A stretch of 64,000 nt of DNA from Paenacidovorax monticola (GTDB lineage Bacteria; Pseudomonadota; Gammaproteobacteria; Burkholderiales; Burkholderiaceae_C), in assembly GCF_014489595.1 (NCBI RefSeq), contig NZ_CP060790.1, forward strand, positions 3,100,001 to 3,164,000, read 5' to 3'. Below the pieces are notes generated by a model. It made no database searches, was not told the origin of the DNA, and saw only the letters and a program-made list of their open reading frames with translations. Position 1 is the first letter of the stretch. The number at the start of each line of letters is the position of its first letter. This document shows, in pieces, positions 49,222-60,254 of the stretch. Made by a program: the position numbers and the translations under genes.

Positions 49222-50097
49222 CTAGGCGCCTGCCGCACACGCCAGAAAGACCCGCAGCGCAGGGGTGTCGGTCTCCTCGTGCCACGCCAGCACGCCCACC
49301 GTGGGGTGGTGCAGCCCCGCGATGGGCACGAAGCGCACGCCCTGCACGCCCGCCTGCGCGAGCGACGCGGGCACCAGCGCCACGCCCATGCGCAGCGCCA
49401 CGAGCGACACCACCGTGAGCCACTGGCGCGCCGCATGCCGCGTGTGCGGGTGGATGCCCGCACGGTGGAAGAGCGCGATCACGTTGTCGTGGTTGGCCGG
49501 CGCCACGTCGCGCGCGAACATCACGAAGGTCTCCTGCGCAAGCGCCGTGAGCGGCACGGACCGTTCATGCGCAAGCGCATGGTCCTCGGGCAGGCAGCAC
49601 ACGAAATGGTCGGCCGCCAGCGGCAGGCAGGCCAGGCGCGGCGGCACGGTGCTGGTGTTGACGAAGCCCGCGTGCAGCTGGCGGTGCAGCAGGGCCTCGA
49701 TCTGCTCGCTGGACGACATTTCGCGCAGCTGGACCTCGATGCCCGGCGCACGCGCGCCGAATGCGCGCACGATGCGCGGCATGTCGCGGTAGACCATGGA
49801 GCCCGTGAAGCCGATGTCCAGCCGCCCCTGCAGCCCCGCGGCCACGGCGCGCGCCGTCTCGCCCGCTCGGGCCACGCGGTCGAGCACGATGCGCACCTCG
49901 GCCAGGTAGGCGTGGCCCGCCGGCGTGAGCTCCACATGCTTGCTGCTGCGCTCGAACAGGCGCACGCCCAGCTCCTCCTCCAGCGCCTTGATGCCCGAGG
50001 ACAGGGGCGGCTGCGTGATGGCCAGGCGCTCGGCCGCGCGGCCGAAGTGCAGTTCCTCGGCCAGCACGGCGAAGTAGCGCAGCAGGTGGAGCTTCAT
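49222..50097 (-). CDS. LysR family transcriptional regulator
   Basis: A 291-aa LysR protein. The winged helix is LHLLRYFAVLAEELHFGRAA and LAITQPPLSSGIKALEEELG with FERSSKHVELTPAG, close to the CatR/BenM branch. The effector domain begins at GRLDIGFTGSMVYRDMP. It is encoded 26 bases after the acyl-CoA dehydrogenase on the same strand, so it may regulate that CoA-transferase operon from its end. The start MKLHLL is family-typical; ATG at 50106 would add three residues. Confidence 0.9.
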   Translation of the reverse strand: MKLHLLRYFAVLAEELHFGRAAERLAITQPPLSSGIKALEEELGVRLFERSSKHVELTPAGHAYLAEVRIVLDRVARAGETARAVAAGLQGRLDIGFTGSMVYRDMPRIVRAFGARAPGIEVQLREMSSSEQIEALLHRQLHAGFVNTSTVPPRLACLPLAADHFVCCLPEDHALAHERSVPLTALAQETFVMFARDVAPANHDNVIALFHRAGIHPHTRHAARQWLTVVSLVALRMGVALVPASLAQAGVQGVRFVPIAGLHHPTVGVLAWHEETDTPALRVFLACAAGA

Positions 50098-50123
50098 GGC
50101 GGACATGATGCCCCACGCGCGGT

Positions 50124-51287
50124 TCAGTACGACTTGGGTAAACCGAGCACTTTTTCCGCGATGAAGCACAGGATGAGCTGGGGGCTCACGGGCGCCAGGC
50201 GCGGGATCCACGACTCGCGCAGGTAGCGCTCCACGTGGTATTCCTTGGCGTAGCCCATGCCGCCGTGCGTGAAGATGGCGCGTTCGCAAGCGTGGTAGCA
50301 GGCCTCGGCGGCCAGGTACTTGGCGGCGTTGGCCTCGGCGCCGCAGGGCCGGTGCTGGTCGTAGAGCCACGCGGCCTTCTGCACCATGAGGTGCGCGGAC
50401 TCCAGCTCCATCCACGACTGCGCCAGCGGGTGCTGGATGCCCTGGTTCTGGCCGATGGGGCGGCCGAACACCTCGCGCTCGGCCGCGTAGCCCGCCGCGC
50501 GCGCCAGCGCCGCGCGGCCCAGGCCCACGGCCTCGCTGGCGATCAGGATGCGCTCGGGGTTCAGCCCGTGCAGGATGTAGGAAAAGCCCTTGCCCTCCTC
50601 GCCCACGCGGTCCTCGACGGGAATGCGCAGGCCGTCGATGAAGACCTGGTTCGAATCGACGCACTTGCGCCCCAGCTTCTCGATCTCGCGCACCTCCACC
50701 GTGCTGCGGTCCAGGTCGGTGTAGAACAGCGAGAGGCCTTCCGTTCCCTGGCATTGCTCCACGGGCGTGGTGCGCGCCAGCAGCAGGATCTTGTTGGCCA
50801 CCTGGGCGGTGCTGATCCAGACCTTCTGCCCGTGCACCACGTAGTGGTCGCCCTCGCGCACGGCGCGGGTCTTGAGCTTGAGGGTGTTGAGCCCCGTGTT
50901 GGGCTCGGTCACGCCGAAGCAGGCCTTGTCGCGCCCCTGGATCAGCGGCGGCAGCCAGCGAGCCTTCTGCTCGTCGGTGCCGAACACCACCACGGGGTGC
51001 AGCCCGAAGATGTTCATGTGCACGGCCGAGGCGCCCGACAGGCCCGCGCCCGTGGCGGCGATGGTGTGCATCATGAGCGCGGCCTCGCTGATGCCCAGGC
51101 CCGCGCCGCCATAGGCCTCGGGCATGGCGATGCCGAGCCAGCCCGCGTCGGCCAGCGCCTGGTGGAAGTCGAGCGGGAAACCGCCCTCGCGGTCCTTGCG
51201 CAGCCAGTAGTCGGCGTCGAAGGGCGCGCAGACGCGCTCGATGGCGTCCTTGATCTGTTCCTGTTCGGGGGTGAGGGCGAAGTTCAT
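50124..51287 (-). CDS. Acyl-CoA dehydrogenase
   Basis: A 387-aa flavoprotein. Family blocks are MPEAYGGAGLGISEAALM, the FAD segments CFGVTEPNTGLNTLKLKT and GQKVWISTAQVANK, GFSYILHGLNPERILIASE, and FTHGGMGYAKEYHVER. The substrate is an acyl-CoA, presumably produced by the class III CoA-transferase of the same operon. The ATG overlaps the cupin stop (ATGA), so translation is coupled. It resembles the enzyme at 43027 in layout, and both operons may handle related acids. Confidence 0.92.
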   Translation of the reverse strand: MNFALTPEQEQIKDAIERVCAPFDADYWLRKDREGGFPLDFHQALADAGWLGIAMPEAYGGAGLGISEAALMMHTIAATGAGLSGASAVHMNIFGLHPVVVFGTDEQKARWLPPLIQGRDKACFGVTEPNTGLNTLKLKTRAVREGDHYVVHGQKVWISTAQVANKILLLARTTPVEQCQGTEGLSLFYTDLDRSTVEVREIEKLGRKCVDSNQVFIDGLRIPVEDRVGEEGKGFSYILHGLNPERILIASEAVGLGRAALARAAGYAAEREVFGRPIGQNQGIQHPLAQSWMELESAHLMVQKAAWLYDQHRPCGAEANAAKYLAAEACYHACERAIFTHGGMGYAKEYHVERYLRESWIPRLAPVSPQLILCFIAEKVLGLPKSY

Positions 51288-51688
51288 GGCTGGAGGGACT
51301 GGGAAGGACGGATGACCTTGTCGGGCGATTCGCCGTAGGGCGGGCTGTAGACCACGAGCAGCCGCACGGGCGTGTCGCTCGTGACGGTGAAGACATGCAT
51401 CTGGTCGGCCGGGAAGAAGCACATGTCGCCGGCCACCATGTCGAAGACCTCGCCCGCCACCTCGGCGCGGGCCGTGCCTTCGAGCAGGTAGCAGGCCTGC
51501 TCGATGCCGGGGTGGGCGTGCGGCAGCGCGCCGCCGCCCTTGTGCAGCGTGCCCAGCAGCACCTCCATCTGGCGCGCTCCCACGGTCTCGGGACCGATGA
51601 GGCGCTGGTTGTGCGTGTGGTGGTGGTTGGCGGGCTGGTAGCTCGGCACGTCGGCGGCGCGCACCAGGTAGCGGGGTCGGATGGTCAT
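51284..51688 (-). CDS. Cupin domain protein
   Basis: A 134-aa single-domain cupin. Metal-type ligands are visible as LPHAHPGIEQACYLLEG and the second motif DMCFFPADQMHVFTV, and a histidine cluster HHHTHN lies near the N-terminus. Such proteins act as small dioxygenases, isomerases or sensors. Both ends overlap neighbouring genes by four bases (ATGA), which places it firmly in the CoA-transferase/acyl-CoA dehydrogenase operon. The reaction is unknown. Confidence 0.87.
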   Translation of the reverse strand: MTIRPRYLVRAADVPSYQPANHHHTHNQRLIGPETVGARQMEVLLGTLHKGGGALPHAHPGIEQACYLLEGTARAEVAGEVFDMVAGDMCFFPADQMHVFTVTSDTPVRLLVVYSPPYGESPDKVIRPSQSLQP

Positions 51689-52929
51689 GCGGTCTCTCCT
51701 GTGGCGCGGCATGCCCCCTGGGCGAGCAGCGCATCGATCTCTGCGGGCGCGTAGCCGGCCTCGGCCAGCAGCGCGCGCGTGTGCTCGCCCAGGCGCGGCG
51801 CGGGTGGCTGGGTGCGCGCGGGCGGCGTGGCCGACCAGCGCGTGGGCGGGGCCAGCGTGTGCAGCGCGCCCTCGGTGGGGTGCTGGCTGCGGTGCACGAA
51901 GCCCGTGGCCGTGAGCTGCGCGTTGGCGAGCAGGTCGGCCGGCGAGTTCATGGGCATGTTGGGCACGTCGGCCGCGTCGAGCAGCGCGCGCCACGCGGCT
52001 GTGGTGCGCGTGCGCAGGATGCGCGCCACCTCGGCGTACACCGCGTCGATGTGGGCCGCGCGCGCGCCGTGCGTGGCAAAGCGCGGGTCGCGCGCCAGGC
52101 CCTCGCTTTCGCCGATGGCCGCGAAGAAGCTGCGCCAGTGCTTGTCGTTGTAGATCAGCACGCAGAGCATGCCATCCTGCGTGGCGTAGGGCTTGCGGTG
52201 CGCGGTGAGCAGGCGCGCGTAGCCGGGCTCGCCCAGCGGCGGCTCGAAGCTCAGGCCCGCCATGTGGTCGCCCAGCACGAACTGCGCCATGGCCTCGAAC
52301 ATGGGCACCACCACGGCCTGGCCCTGGCCCGTGCGTTCGCGGGCGTAGAGCGCGGCCGTCACCGCGTACACCGCGTGCAGGCCCGTTACGCGGTCCGACA
52401 GCGTGGTGGGCGCGTAGGCGGGTTCGGGCGCGCCGTACTGCTGCATCAGCCAGGGGATGCCCGTGGCACCCTGGATCAGGTCGTCGTACGCGGGGCGCGC
52501 CGCGTCGGGCCCCTCCTGGTCGAAGCCGCAGCAGCTCACGTGGATGATGCGGGGCTGGCGCGCGCGCACGGCCTCGTAGTCCAGCCCCAGCCGCGCGAGG
52601 GCCTGGGGACGCACGTTGCTGATAAGCACATCGCAGCCCTCGGCCAGGCGCAACGCGGCCTCGCGCCCCTCGGGGTGCTTCAGGTCCAGCACGATGCTGC
52701 GCTTGCCCGCGTTGGCGTGCAGGAAGATGTGCCCCATGCCCGCATGGCGCATGGGCCCCACGTGGCGCATGTTGTCGCCCTCGGGCGTCTCCACCTTGAT
52801 GACCTCGGCGCCGAGCTGGGCCAGGATCTGCGTGGCGAAGGGCCCCATGATGACCGAGGTGAGGTCGAGCACCCGCACCCCGGCCAGCGGCCCGGTGCGC
52901 GGTGGAATGGAAGAGGTCGTATTGGTCAT
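51685..52929 (-). CDS. Class III CoA-transferase (CaiB/BaiF)
   Basis: A 414-aa transferase that activates a carboxylic acid with CoA. Core blocks are LAGVRVLDLTSVIMGPFATQ, LGAEVIKVETPEGDNMRHVG, the CoA-site NAGKRSIVLDLKHPEG, GFDQEGPDAARPAYDDLIQ with the likely catalytic aspartate, and DGMLCVLIYNDKHW. GGAGA precedes the start. It is followed by cupin and acyl-CoA dehydrogenase genes and preceded by repeat R2 and a Bug receptor. It is more distant from the ict-like enzyme than a paralogue duplication would suggest. The substrate is unknown. Confidence 0.9.
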   Translation of the reverse strand: MTNTTSSIPPRTGPLAGVRVLDLTSVIMGPFATQILAQLGAEVIKVETPEGDNMRHVGPMRHAGMGHIFLHANAGKRSIVLDLKHPEGREAALRLAEGCDVLISNVRPQALARLGLDYEAVRARQPRIIHVSCCGFDQEGPDAARPAYDDLIQGATGIPWLMQQYGAPEPAYAPTTLSDRVTGLHAVYAVTAALYARERTGQGQAVVVPMFEAMAQFVLGDHMAGLSFEPPLGEPGYARLLTAHRKPYATQDGMLCVLIYNDKHWRSFFAAIGESEGLARDPRFATHGARAAHIDAVYAEVARILRTRTTAAWRALLDAADVPNMPMNSPADLLANAQLTATGFVHRSQHPTEGALHTLAPPTRWSATPPARTQPPAPRLGEHTRALLAEAGYAPAEIDALLAQGACRATGETA

Positions 52930-52965
52930 AGGGTTCTCCACCGCGCTTTGCACTGCGTGCGGCCG

Positions 52966-53095
52966 CTGAAACTGGCGCTGTCCGTGGCGGCAGACGCCGC
53001 GCAAGGGCCGCCCCGCCGCGCTGGCGTCGTCCCCCTTCCCGCATCGCGCAGCGATGCGAGAGCAAGGGGGAAGCGGCGCAGCCGCTCAGGGGGAT
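52966..53095 (-). repeat. Repeat R2, copy c, between a Bug gene and a CoA-transferase
   Basis: Outer arms CCCCCTT/AAGGGGG and inner arms CGCATCGC/GCGATGCG. It begins GAAACTGGC and ends ten bases from the Bug stop codon. The inner stem differs from copies a and b but still pairs. Confidence 0.85.
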
Positions 53096-53104
53096 GCATC
53101 TTCA

Positions 53105-54109
53105 TCACTCCGGCTTGATGCCCGCCTGCTGGATCAGCGTGCGCCAGTGCGTGAGCTGATCCGCCACGTAGCGCGCGAATTCATCGGGTGTCTTGCTCGG
53201 CCAGACCTGGAAGCCGATCTGCGCGAGCTTGTCCTGCAGCTCCTTGTCGGCCAGCACGGCCTGCAGTTCGGTGTTCAGGCGTGCCACCACGGCGGGCGGC
53301 ATGCCGGCCGGGCCGAAGATGCCGTTCCACGACGTCAGGTCGAACCCCTTCACCGTCTGGCCGATGGGCGGCACGCCCGGCAGCAGCGCCGACGGCTGGG
53401 CCGTGGTGATGCCCAGGGTGCGCACCTTGTCTGTGACCAGCATGCTCTTGCCCGAGCCCAGGTCGGCCACGTAGACCTGCACCTGCCCACCCACGAGGTC
53501 GGTCATGGCCTGGGGGCTGGACTTGTAGGGAATGCCCACCACGTCGATCCCGGCGATGTGCTTGATGCTCTCCATGGCCACCAGCGAGGTGCTGTTGGGC
53601 GTGGCGTAGCTCAGCTTGCCGGGGTTGGCGCGCGCGTAGTCCAGCAGCTCGGCCAGCGTCCTGGCGGGCAGCGACGGGTGCACGGCCAGCGCGAAGGGCA
53701 GCTCGCCCACGCGCGCCACGGGCGTGAAGTCCTTGATGGGGTCGTACTTGAGGCTGGTGTAGAGCGCGGGGTTGGCCGAGTGCGAGGTGTTGGTGGTCAT
53801 GAACAGCGTGTAGCCGTCGGGCTTGGCCTTGGCGACCAGCTGCGCCGCCACCTGGGCGTTGGCGCCGGGCTTGTTGTCCACCAGCACGGGCTGCTTGAGC
53901 CGCTCGGCCAGCCTGCTGCCCACGGCGCGCGCCACCGAGTCGGTGCCGCTGCCCGCCGCGAAGGGCACGACCAGGGTGATGGGCGCGGACGGGTAGGCCG
54001 AAGGGGCCACGGAAGGCCCCTGCGCCTGCGCGCCCGCAGGCGCGGCCGCCAGCGCCGCGGTGGCACACACAGCACAGGCCGCGCGCCGGAAGAGGGAAGG
54101 AATCGCCAT
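53105..54109 (-). CDS. Bug family solute-binding protein
   Basis: A 334-aa periplasmic receptor. The signal peptide has [20 protein letters not shown]. The mature protein begins [20 protein letters not shown], with later blocks [37 protein letters not shown] and [18 protein letters not shown] lies before the start. It is the first gene of the second CoA-transferase operon, and its ligand is presumably the acid activated there. No cognate TctAB genes are present. Confidence 0.92.
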   Translation of the reverse strand: MAIPSLFRRAACAVCATAALAAAPAGAQAQGPSVAPSAYPSAPITLVVPFAAGSGTDSVARAVGSRLAERLKQPVLVDNKPGANAQVAAQLVAKAKPDGYTLFMTTNTSHSANPALYTSLKYDPIKDFTPVARVGELPFALAVHPSLPARTLAELLDYARANPGKLSYATPNSTSLVAMESIKHIAGIDVVGIPYKSSPQAMTDLVGGQVQVYVADLGSGKSMLVTDKVRTLGITTAQPSALLPGVPPIGQTVKGFDLTSWNGIFGPAGMPPAVVARLNTELQAVLADKELQDKLAQIGFQVWPSKTPDEFARYVADQLTHWRTLIQQAGIKPE

Positions 54110-54191
54110 GGGTTTGTCTCCTGTCGTTGGAATCGCGGCCCGGCATTCCAGGGGCCTGCTCACCGCCATCTTGTCGACCGCATCGATTCGC

Positions 54192-54211
54192 GTCCAATTG
54201 AGAATTTGGAC
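54192..54211. promoter_or_regulatory. Inverted repeat upstream of the second Bug/CoA-transferase operon
   Basis: GTCCAA and TTGGAC arms with an eight-base spacer, about 80 bases before the Bug start at 54109. A further CCAATT follows at once. It may be the operator of the LysR protein at 49222. The 285-bp spacer to recQ holds no gene. Confidence 0.35.
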
Positions 54212-54360
54212 CGACCAATTCGTTTTGCAAATGGAAAGCCGCGCATCCCCGGCGGCCGGGCGCGCGGCACGGCGCACAATAGAGGCCCCGCCCCCGGCCC
54301 GCCCGTGCGGCCGGGGGCACAGTTCTGTGCATCGAATCTTGCTGCAGCGCCCTGTCAACG

Positions 54361-54384
54361 GGCGCAGGCAGCTATCAAAAAGAG
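54361..54384 (+). repeat. Repeat R3, short form, at the recQ start
   Basis: GGCGCAGGCAGCTATCAAAA, followed by AGAGAG, which can serve as the recQ ribosome binding site. Confidence 0.65.
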
Positions 54385-54394
54385 AGTTTCCGGC

Positions 54395-56251
<1,857 letters not shown>

Positions 56252-56257
56252 GCCGCC

Positions 56258-56540
56258 GCCCGGGGCTTGAGCCATTCGCGCAGATCGCGCTGCAGGCGGC
56301 GGCGCAGGCAGCGCCCCCTGTTCGGCTCCCGCTCCGAATTGATGAAGTGCTGGAAATACGGCAGGCCGTACTTGGCCGTCATCTCGAACAGGCGCTGCGC
56401 TTCTCGCTCTCCCACGGGCAGTCCCGCGCGATGCTGTACGTGGGGATGGGGAAGGTGAACACCCGGCCCCTGGCACCGCCCGTGGTCATCATGTCGATGC
56501 AGGCGCGGTGGATCATGTCCATCTCGGCCTGCAGTTCGCC
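56258..56540 (-). pseudogene. nrdD: Remnant of anaerobic ribonucleotide reductase NrdD
   Basis: Reading leftwards from 56537 gives ELQAEMDMIHRACIDMM and then GRVFTFPIPTYSIARD. After a one-base shift near 56400 it continues RLFEMTAKYGLPYFQHFINSE and then a degraded DLREW segment. These blocks match the middle of NrdD (FTFPIPTYNI and MTAKYGLPYFQNFINSE in intact proteins). About 94 of some 600-700 codons remain, without start, glycyl-radical C-terminus or cysteine ligands. The right edge touches repeat R3 and the left edge touches recQ. It is too short to be only a sequencing error. Confidence 0.8.
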
Positions 56541-56546
56541 GCAGCA

Positions 56547-56588
56547 AGCTACCAGAACAATAGCTGCTTACGCTTGCTGGACAAGCGC
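56547..56588. repeat. Repeat R3 with two hairpins
   Basis: AGCTA/TAGCT around nine bases, then CGCTTG/CAAGCG around five. It has the same two-hairpin design as 26260-26301 and marks the break point of the nrdD remnant. Confidence 0.7.
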
Positions 56589-56614
56589 CCGATGCCGTTT
56601 TCGCTGCAACCGGC

Positions 56615-57265
56615 TCAGGCGCGCTCCAGCGTGGCCGCGTAGGCCTGCACGGCCTGCCCGAGCTGCTTGCGCAGCGCGGCGGCGTCGATCTGCGGCCCGC
56701 GCGCCAGCAGCGACTGGGAGACCCAGCCGTAGGTCATGGCGTGCAGCAGGCGCGCGGCGCCGGCCGCATCGCTCGGCGCATCGGCCGCTGCCTCCAGCGT
56801 GCGCCGCCACAGCTCCACATAGGCCTCGTAGTGCTTGCGGAACGCCTCGGGCGTGGACACCTGCCGCTCTACGAGGAACAGCGCCGCCCACACGGGCGCA
56901 TCGGCCATCACCCCGCCCACCTGCACGTCGAGCTGCGCGTCGAGCACCTGCGCGAGCGGCCGCCCGCGCGCGGCGTCGAGGGCCGCCTGCCCCGCTTCGG
57001 CCAGCGCCTTCACGCGGGCATGGATGCACAGCGCCGCGAGCGCGCGCATGTTGCCGAAGTACTCGTAGAACGTTCCCACCCCCACGCCGGCCACGGCCGC
57101 CACCTCGCGGATGGTGGTTTTCTCGTAGCCGCGTTCGAGCAGAACCCGAACAAACGCGTCCTGCAGCGCCTGCGCGCTCGCCTGGGCGCGTGACTGGCGC
57201 GGACGGCGGCGGATCTGCGGCGCGTCCTGGGGCGGTGTGGAAACCCGAACACCTCGCGAGGCCAT
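56615..57265 (-). CDS. TetR family transcriptional regulator
   Basis: A 216-aa regulator. The N-terminal helix-turn-helix reads KTTIREVAAVAGVGVGTFYE, then YFGNMRALAALC, the classic TetR pattern. The remaining helical domain binds an unknown ligand. It is divergent from an AidB-like acyl-CoA dehydrogenase with a 51-bp shared spacer, so it most likely represses that gene and itself, as FadR-type TetR proteins do with acyl-CoA. AGGAAAA lies close to the ATG. Confidence 0.9.
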   Translation of the reverse strand: MASRGVRVSTPPQDAPQIRRRPRQSRAQASAQALQDAFVRVLLERGYEKTTIREVAAVAGVGVGTFYEYFGNMRALAALCIHARVKALAEAGQAALDAARGRPLAQVLDAQLDVQVGGVMADAPVWAALFLVERQVSTPEAFRKHYEAYVELWRRTLEAAADAPSDAAGAARLLHAMTYGWVSQSLLARGPQIDAAALRKQLGQAVQAYAATLERA

Positions 57266-57316
57266 TTTTCCTAGACTTTCCTTTGAAGAGCCCAACGCAC
57301 AAGGAGACACGCCGCC

Positions 57317-58986
57317 ATGGCCGACTGGAGCACGCACACCGTTTTCAACCAGGTCGACGAGCCCACGGGCATCAACCTGCTCACGGCCGACCCGGCCCTG
57401 GCCGAGGCGCTGCGGCGCGCGGGCGCCGACTGGGCCCTGCCCACGCTCACGCAGTACGCCGCTCGCCTGGGCGACGCGGCCACCTGGCGCCTGGCCGAGG
57501 AGGCCAACCGCCACCTGCCCGTGCTGAACAGCTTCGACGCACGCGGCCGCCGCATCGACCAGGTGGAGTTCCACCCGAGCTGGCATGCGCTCCTGGAAAT
57601 GTACCGTGGCCAGGGCCTGGTCGGACTGCCCTTCGCCGACGCGCGCCCCGGCCGCTGGGCCGCCTGGGCCGCGGGCTTCTACCTGCACGGCCAGGTCGAG
57701 CAGGGCACGCTGTGCCCGGCCACGATGACCACGGCCAGCATCCCCGTGCTGCAGAAGGAACCCGCGCTGTGGGCGCAGCTGCAGGCCCCGCTCTACAGCG
57801 ACGACTACGACGCGCGCGACCTGCCGCTGGCGCACAAGAAGTCGATCTGGCTCGGCATGGGCATGACCGAAAAACAGGGTGGATCGGACGTGCGCGCCAA
57901 CACCACCGTGGCCACGCCATTGCAATCGGGTTCGGGGGCGGGCGGACGCGGCGGCGAATACCTGCTGCGCGGCCACAAGTGGTTCTTCTCGGCCCCCATG
58001 TGCGATGCGCACCTGGTGGTGGCGCGCACCGGCGAGGGCGGCCCGTTCGCGTGCTTCTTCGTGCCGCGCTGGCGGCCCGACGGAAGCAAGAACGCGGTGA
58101 ACATACAGCGCCTCAAGGACAAGGTGGGCAACCGCAGCAATTCCAGCAGCGAAGTCGAGTTCCAGGACGCCTGGGGCGTGCTGATGGGCGAGGAAGGCCG
58201 GGGCATTCCCACCATCATCGAGATGGCCACGTACACGCGCCTGAACTGCGTGCTGGGCAGCGCCGCCATCCTGCGCCAGGCGCTGGTGCAGGCCCTGGCC
58301 TATGCGCGCCAGCGCCTCGTATTCGGCAGGCACCTGGCCGAGCAGCCGCTGATGCGCGCGGTGCTGGCCGACCTGGCGCTGGAGAGCGAGGCCGCCATGG
58401 CGCTGGCCCTGCGCCTGGCCGAAGCCTACGAGGACGAGACCACCCCGTGCAACGGGCGTGGAAGCGCATCCTCACGCCGGCCGCCAAATTCTGGGTCTGC
58501 AAGCGCGGCGTGGAATGCACGGGCGAGGCCATGGAAGTGCTGGGCGGCAACGGCTACGTGGACACCAGCGTGGTCGCGCGCCTGTACCGCGAGTCGCCCG
58601 TGAACTCGATCTGGGAGGGCTCGGGCAACGTGATGTGCCTGGACGTGCTGCGCGCCATCGCGCGCGAGCCCGAGGCCGCGCAGGCGCTGTTCGCCGATCT
58701 GGCCGACGCCGCCGCGGGCGAGCCGCGCCTGCGGGCCCCGCTGCAGTCGCTGCGCGGCCTGCTGGCCCAGCCGCCCGAGCAGCTCGAGGCCCTGGCCCGC
58801 GTGTTCGTGCAGCGCCTGGTGCTGGTGGCCCAGGCCGCGCTGCTGTGCCGCCACGCGCCCGCCGCCGTGGCCGACGCCTTCATCGCCACGCGCCTGGGCG
58901 ACGCCGACGCGGGCCGCGTGGTGGGCGCCATCGACACGCGCGCGGTGGCGGTGGATGCGCTGCTGGCGCGGGCGCTGGCGAACTGA
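57317..58986 (+). CDS. AidB-like acyl-CoA dehydrogenase, apparent frameshift
   Basis: A 556-aa flavoprotein of the AidB / isovaleryl-CoA dehydrogenase-like group, longer than normal acyl-CoA dehydrogenases. Visible blocks are FNQVDEPTGINLLTADPAL, VEFHPSWHALLEMYRGQGL, FAD segments GMGMTEKQGGSDVRANTT and GHKWFFSAPMCDA, GIPTIIEMATYTRLNCVLGS, and ECTGEAMEVLGGNGYVDTS. The frame breaks at 58443-58446, and one missing C restores TTPVQRAWKRILTPAAKFWV. AAGGAG lies before the start. AidB binds DNA in alkylation stress, but relatives in TetR-controlled units may act on branched acyl-CoA. Confidence 0.88.
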
Positions 58987-59003
58987 CACACAATCGCCCC
59001 ACC

Positions 59004-60203
59004 ATGCTCACTCTCCAATCCATCCAGGACGCCGCCGCCCGCCTGCGCGGCCAGGTGCTCGACACGCCCTGCGTCGAATCCCAGACCCTCTCGCAGATCG
59101 TCGGCGCGCAGGTGTTCCTCAAGTTCGAGAACCTGCAGTTCACGGCCTCGTTCAAGGAGCGCGGCGCCTGCAACAAGCTCGCCCAGCTCACCCCCGAGGA
59201 GCGCGCGCGCGGCGTGGTCGCCATGAGCGCGGGCAACCATGCCCAGGGCGTGGCCTACCACGCGCAGCGCCTGGGCCTGCGCGCCGTGATCGTGATGCCG
59301 CGCTTCACCCCCGGCGTGAAGGTGGAGCGCACGCGCGGCTTCGGTGCCGAGGTGGTGCTGCACGGCGACACGCTGGAGGAAGCGCGCCAGCACGCCTACG
59401 CGCTGGCCGACGCCCAGGGCCTCACCTTCGTGCACCCCTACGACGACGAGGCCATCGCGGCGGGCCAGGGCACGCTGGCGCTGGAGATGCTCGCAGCCCA
59501 GCCTGACCTGGACACGCTGGTCATCTCGGTGGGCGGCGGCGGGCTCATCGCGGGCGTGGCCACGGCCGCCAAGGCGCTCAAACCGGGCATCGAGGTCATC
59601 GGCGTGCAGACCACGCGCTTTCCGTCCATGGTCAACGCCGTGCAAGGCACGCAGCACCCCATGGGCGCGTCGACCATTGCCGAGGGCATCGCCGTGGGCA
59701 CGCCGGGCCGGATCACCCAGGAAGTGGTGGCCCGCCTCGTGGACGACCTGCTGCTGGTGGACGAGGGCGACATCGAGCAGGCCGTGCTCATGCTGCTGGA
59801 GATCGAGAAGACGCTGGTCGAGGGCGCCGGCGCCGTGGGCCTGGCGGCGCTCGTGCGCTACCCCGAGCGCTTCAAGGGCAAGAAGGTGGGCCTGGTGCTT
59901 TCGGGCGGCAACATCGACCCGCTGCTGCTGGCCGCCATCATCGAGCGCGGCCTCGTGCGCTCCGGGCGGCTCGCGCGCATCCAGGTCGGCGCGCGCGACG
60001 TGCCCGGCGTGCTCGCGCAGATCACCGCCACCGTGGCCGACGCGGGCGCCAACATCGAGGAAGTGCACCACCAGCGCGCCTTCACCATGCTGGCCGCGCA
60101 GAACGTGGAGATCGAGCTCGTGCTGCAGACGCGCGGCAAGGCCCATGTGGAGCAGGTGCTGGAGCGGCTGCGCGCAGCGGGCATGCAGGCGGCGTTGTTG
60201 TAA
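59004..60203 (+). CDS. Threonine dehydratase (threonine ammonia-lyase) with ACT domain
   Basis: Deaminates threonine to 2-oxobutyrate with pyridoxal phosphate. The 399-aa protein has the PLP lysine in FTASFKERGACNK, SAGNHAQGVAYHA, the phosphate-binding SVGGGGLIAG, and a C-terminal ACT domain (IQVGARDVPGVLAQITATVA, NIEEVHHQRAF). The single ACT domain and the length match the shorter IlvA/TdcB-type group rather than the two-ACT biosynthetic IlvA. It follows the AidB-like gene by 17 bases, and a separate small gene follows it. Confidence 0.93.
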   Translation: MLTLQSIQDAAARLRGQVLDTPCVESQTLSQIVGAQVFLKFENLQFTASFKERGACNKLAQLTPEERARGVVAMSAGNHAQGVAYHAQRLGLRAVIVMPRFTPGVKVERTRGFGAEVVLHGDTLEEARQHAYALADAQGLTFVHPYDDEAIAAGQGTLALEMLAAQPDLDTLVISVGGGGLIAGVATAAKALKPGIEVIGVQTTRFPSMVNAVQGTQHPMGASTIAEGIAVGTPGRITQEVVARLVDDLLLVDEGDIEQAVLMLLEIEKTLVEGAGAVGLAALVRYPERFKGKKVGLVLSGGNIDPLLLAAIIERGLVRSGRLARIQVGARDVPGVLAQITATVADAGANIEEVHHQRAFTMLAAQNVEIELVLQTRGKAHVEQVLERLRAAGMQAALL

Positions 60204-60254
60204 GGGCTGGGCTAGAATGCCTTGAGTTTTGTTGAGTCCTTGGAGAACCCAGCC

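Noticed and set aside
57317..58986. AidB itself, the alkylation-response protein
   Set aside because: The length and blocks fit the AidB group, but there is no Ada-type context and a divergent TetR gene points to acyl-CoA metabolism. The specific name was withheld.
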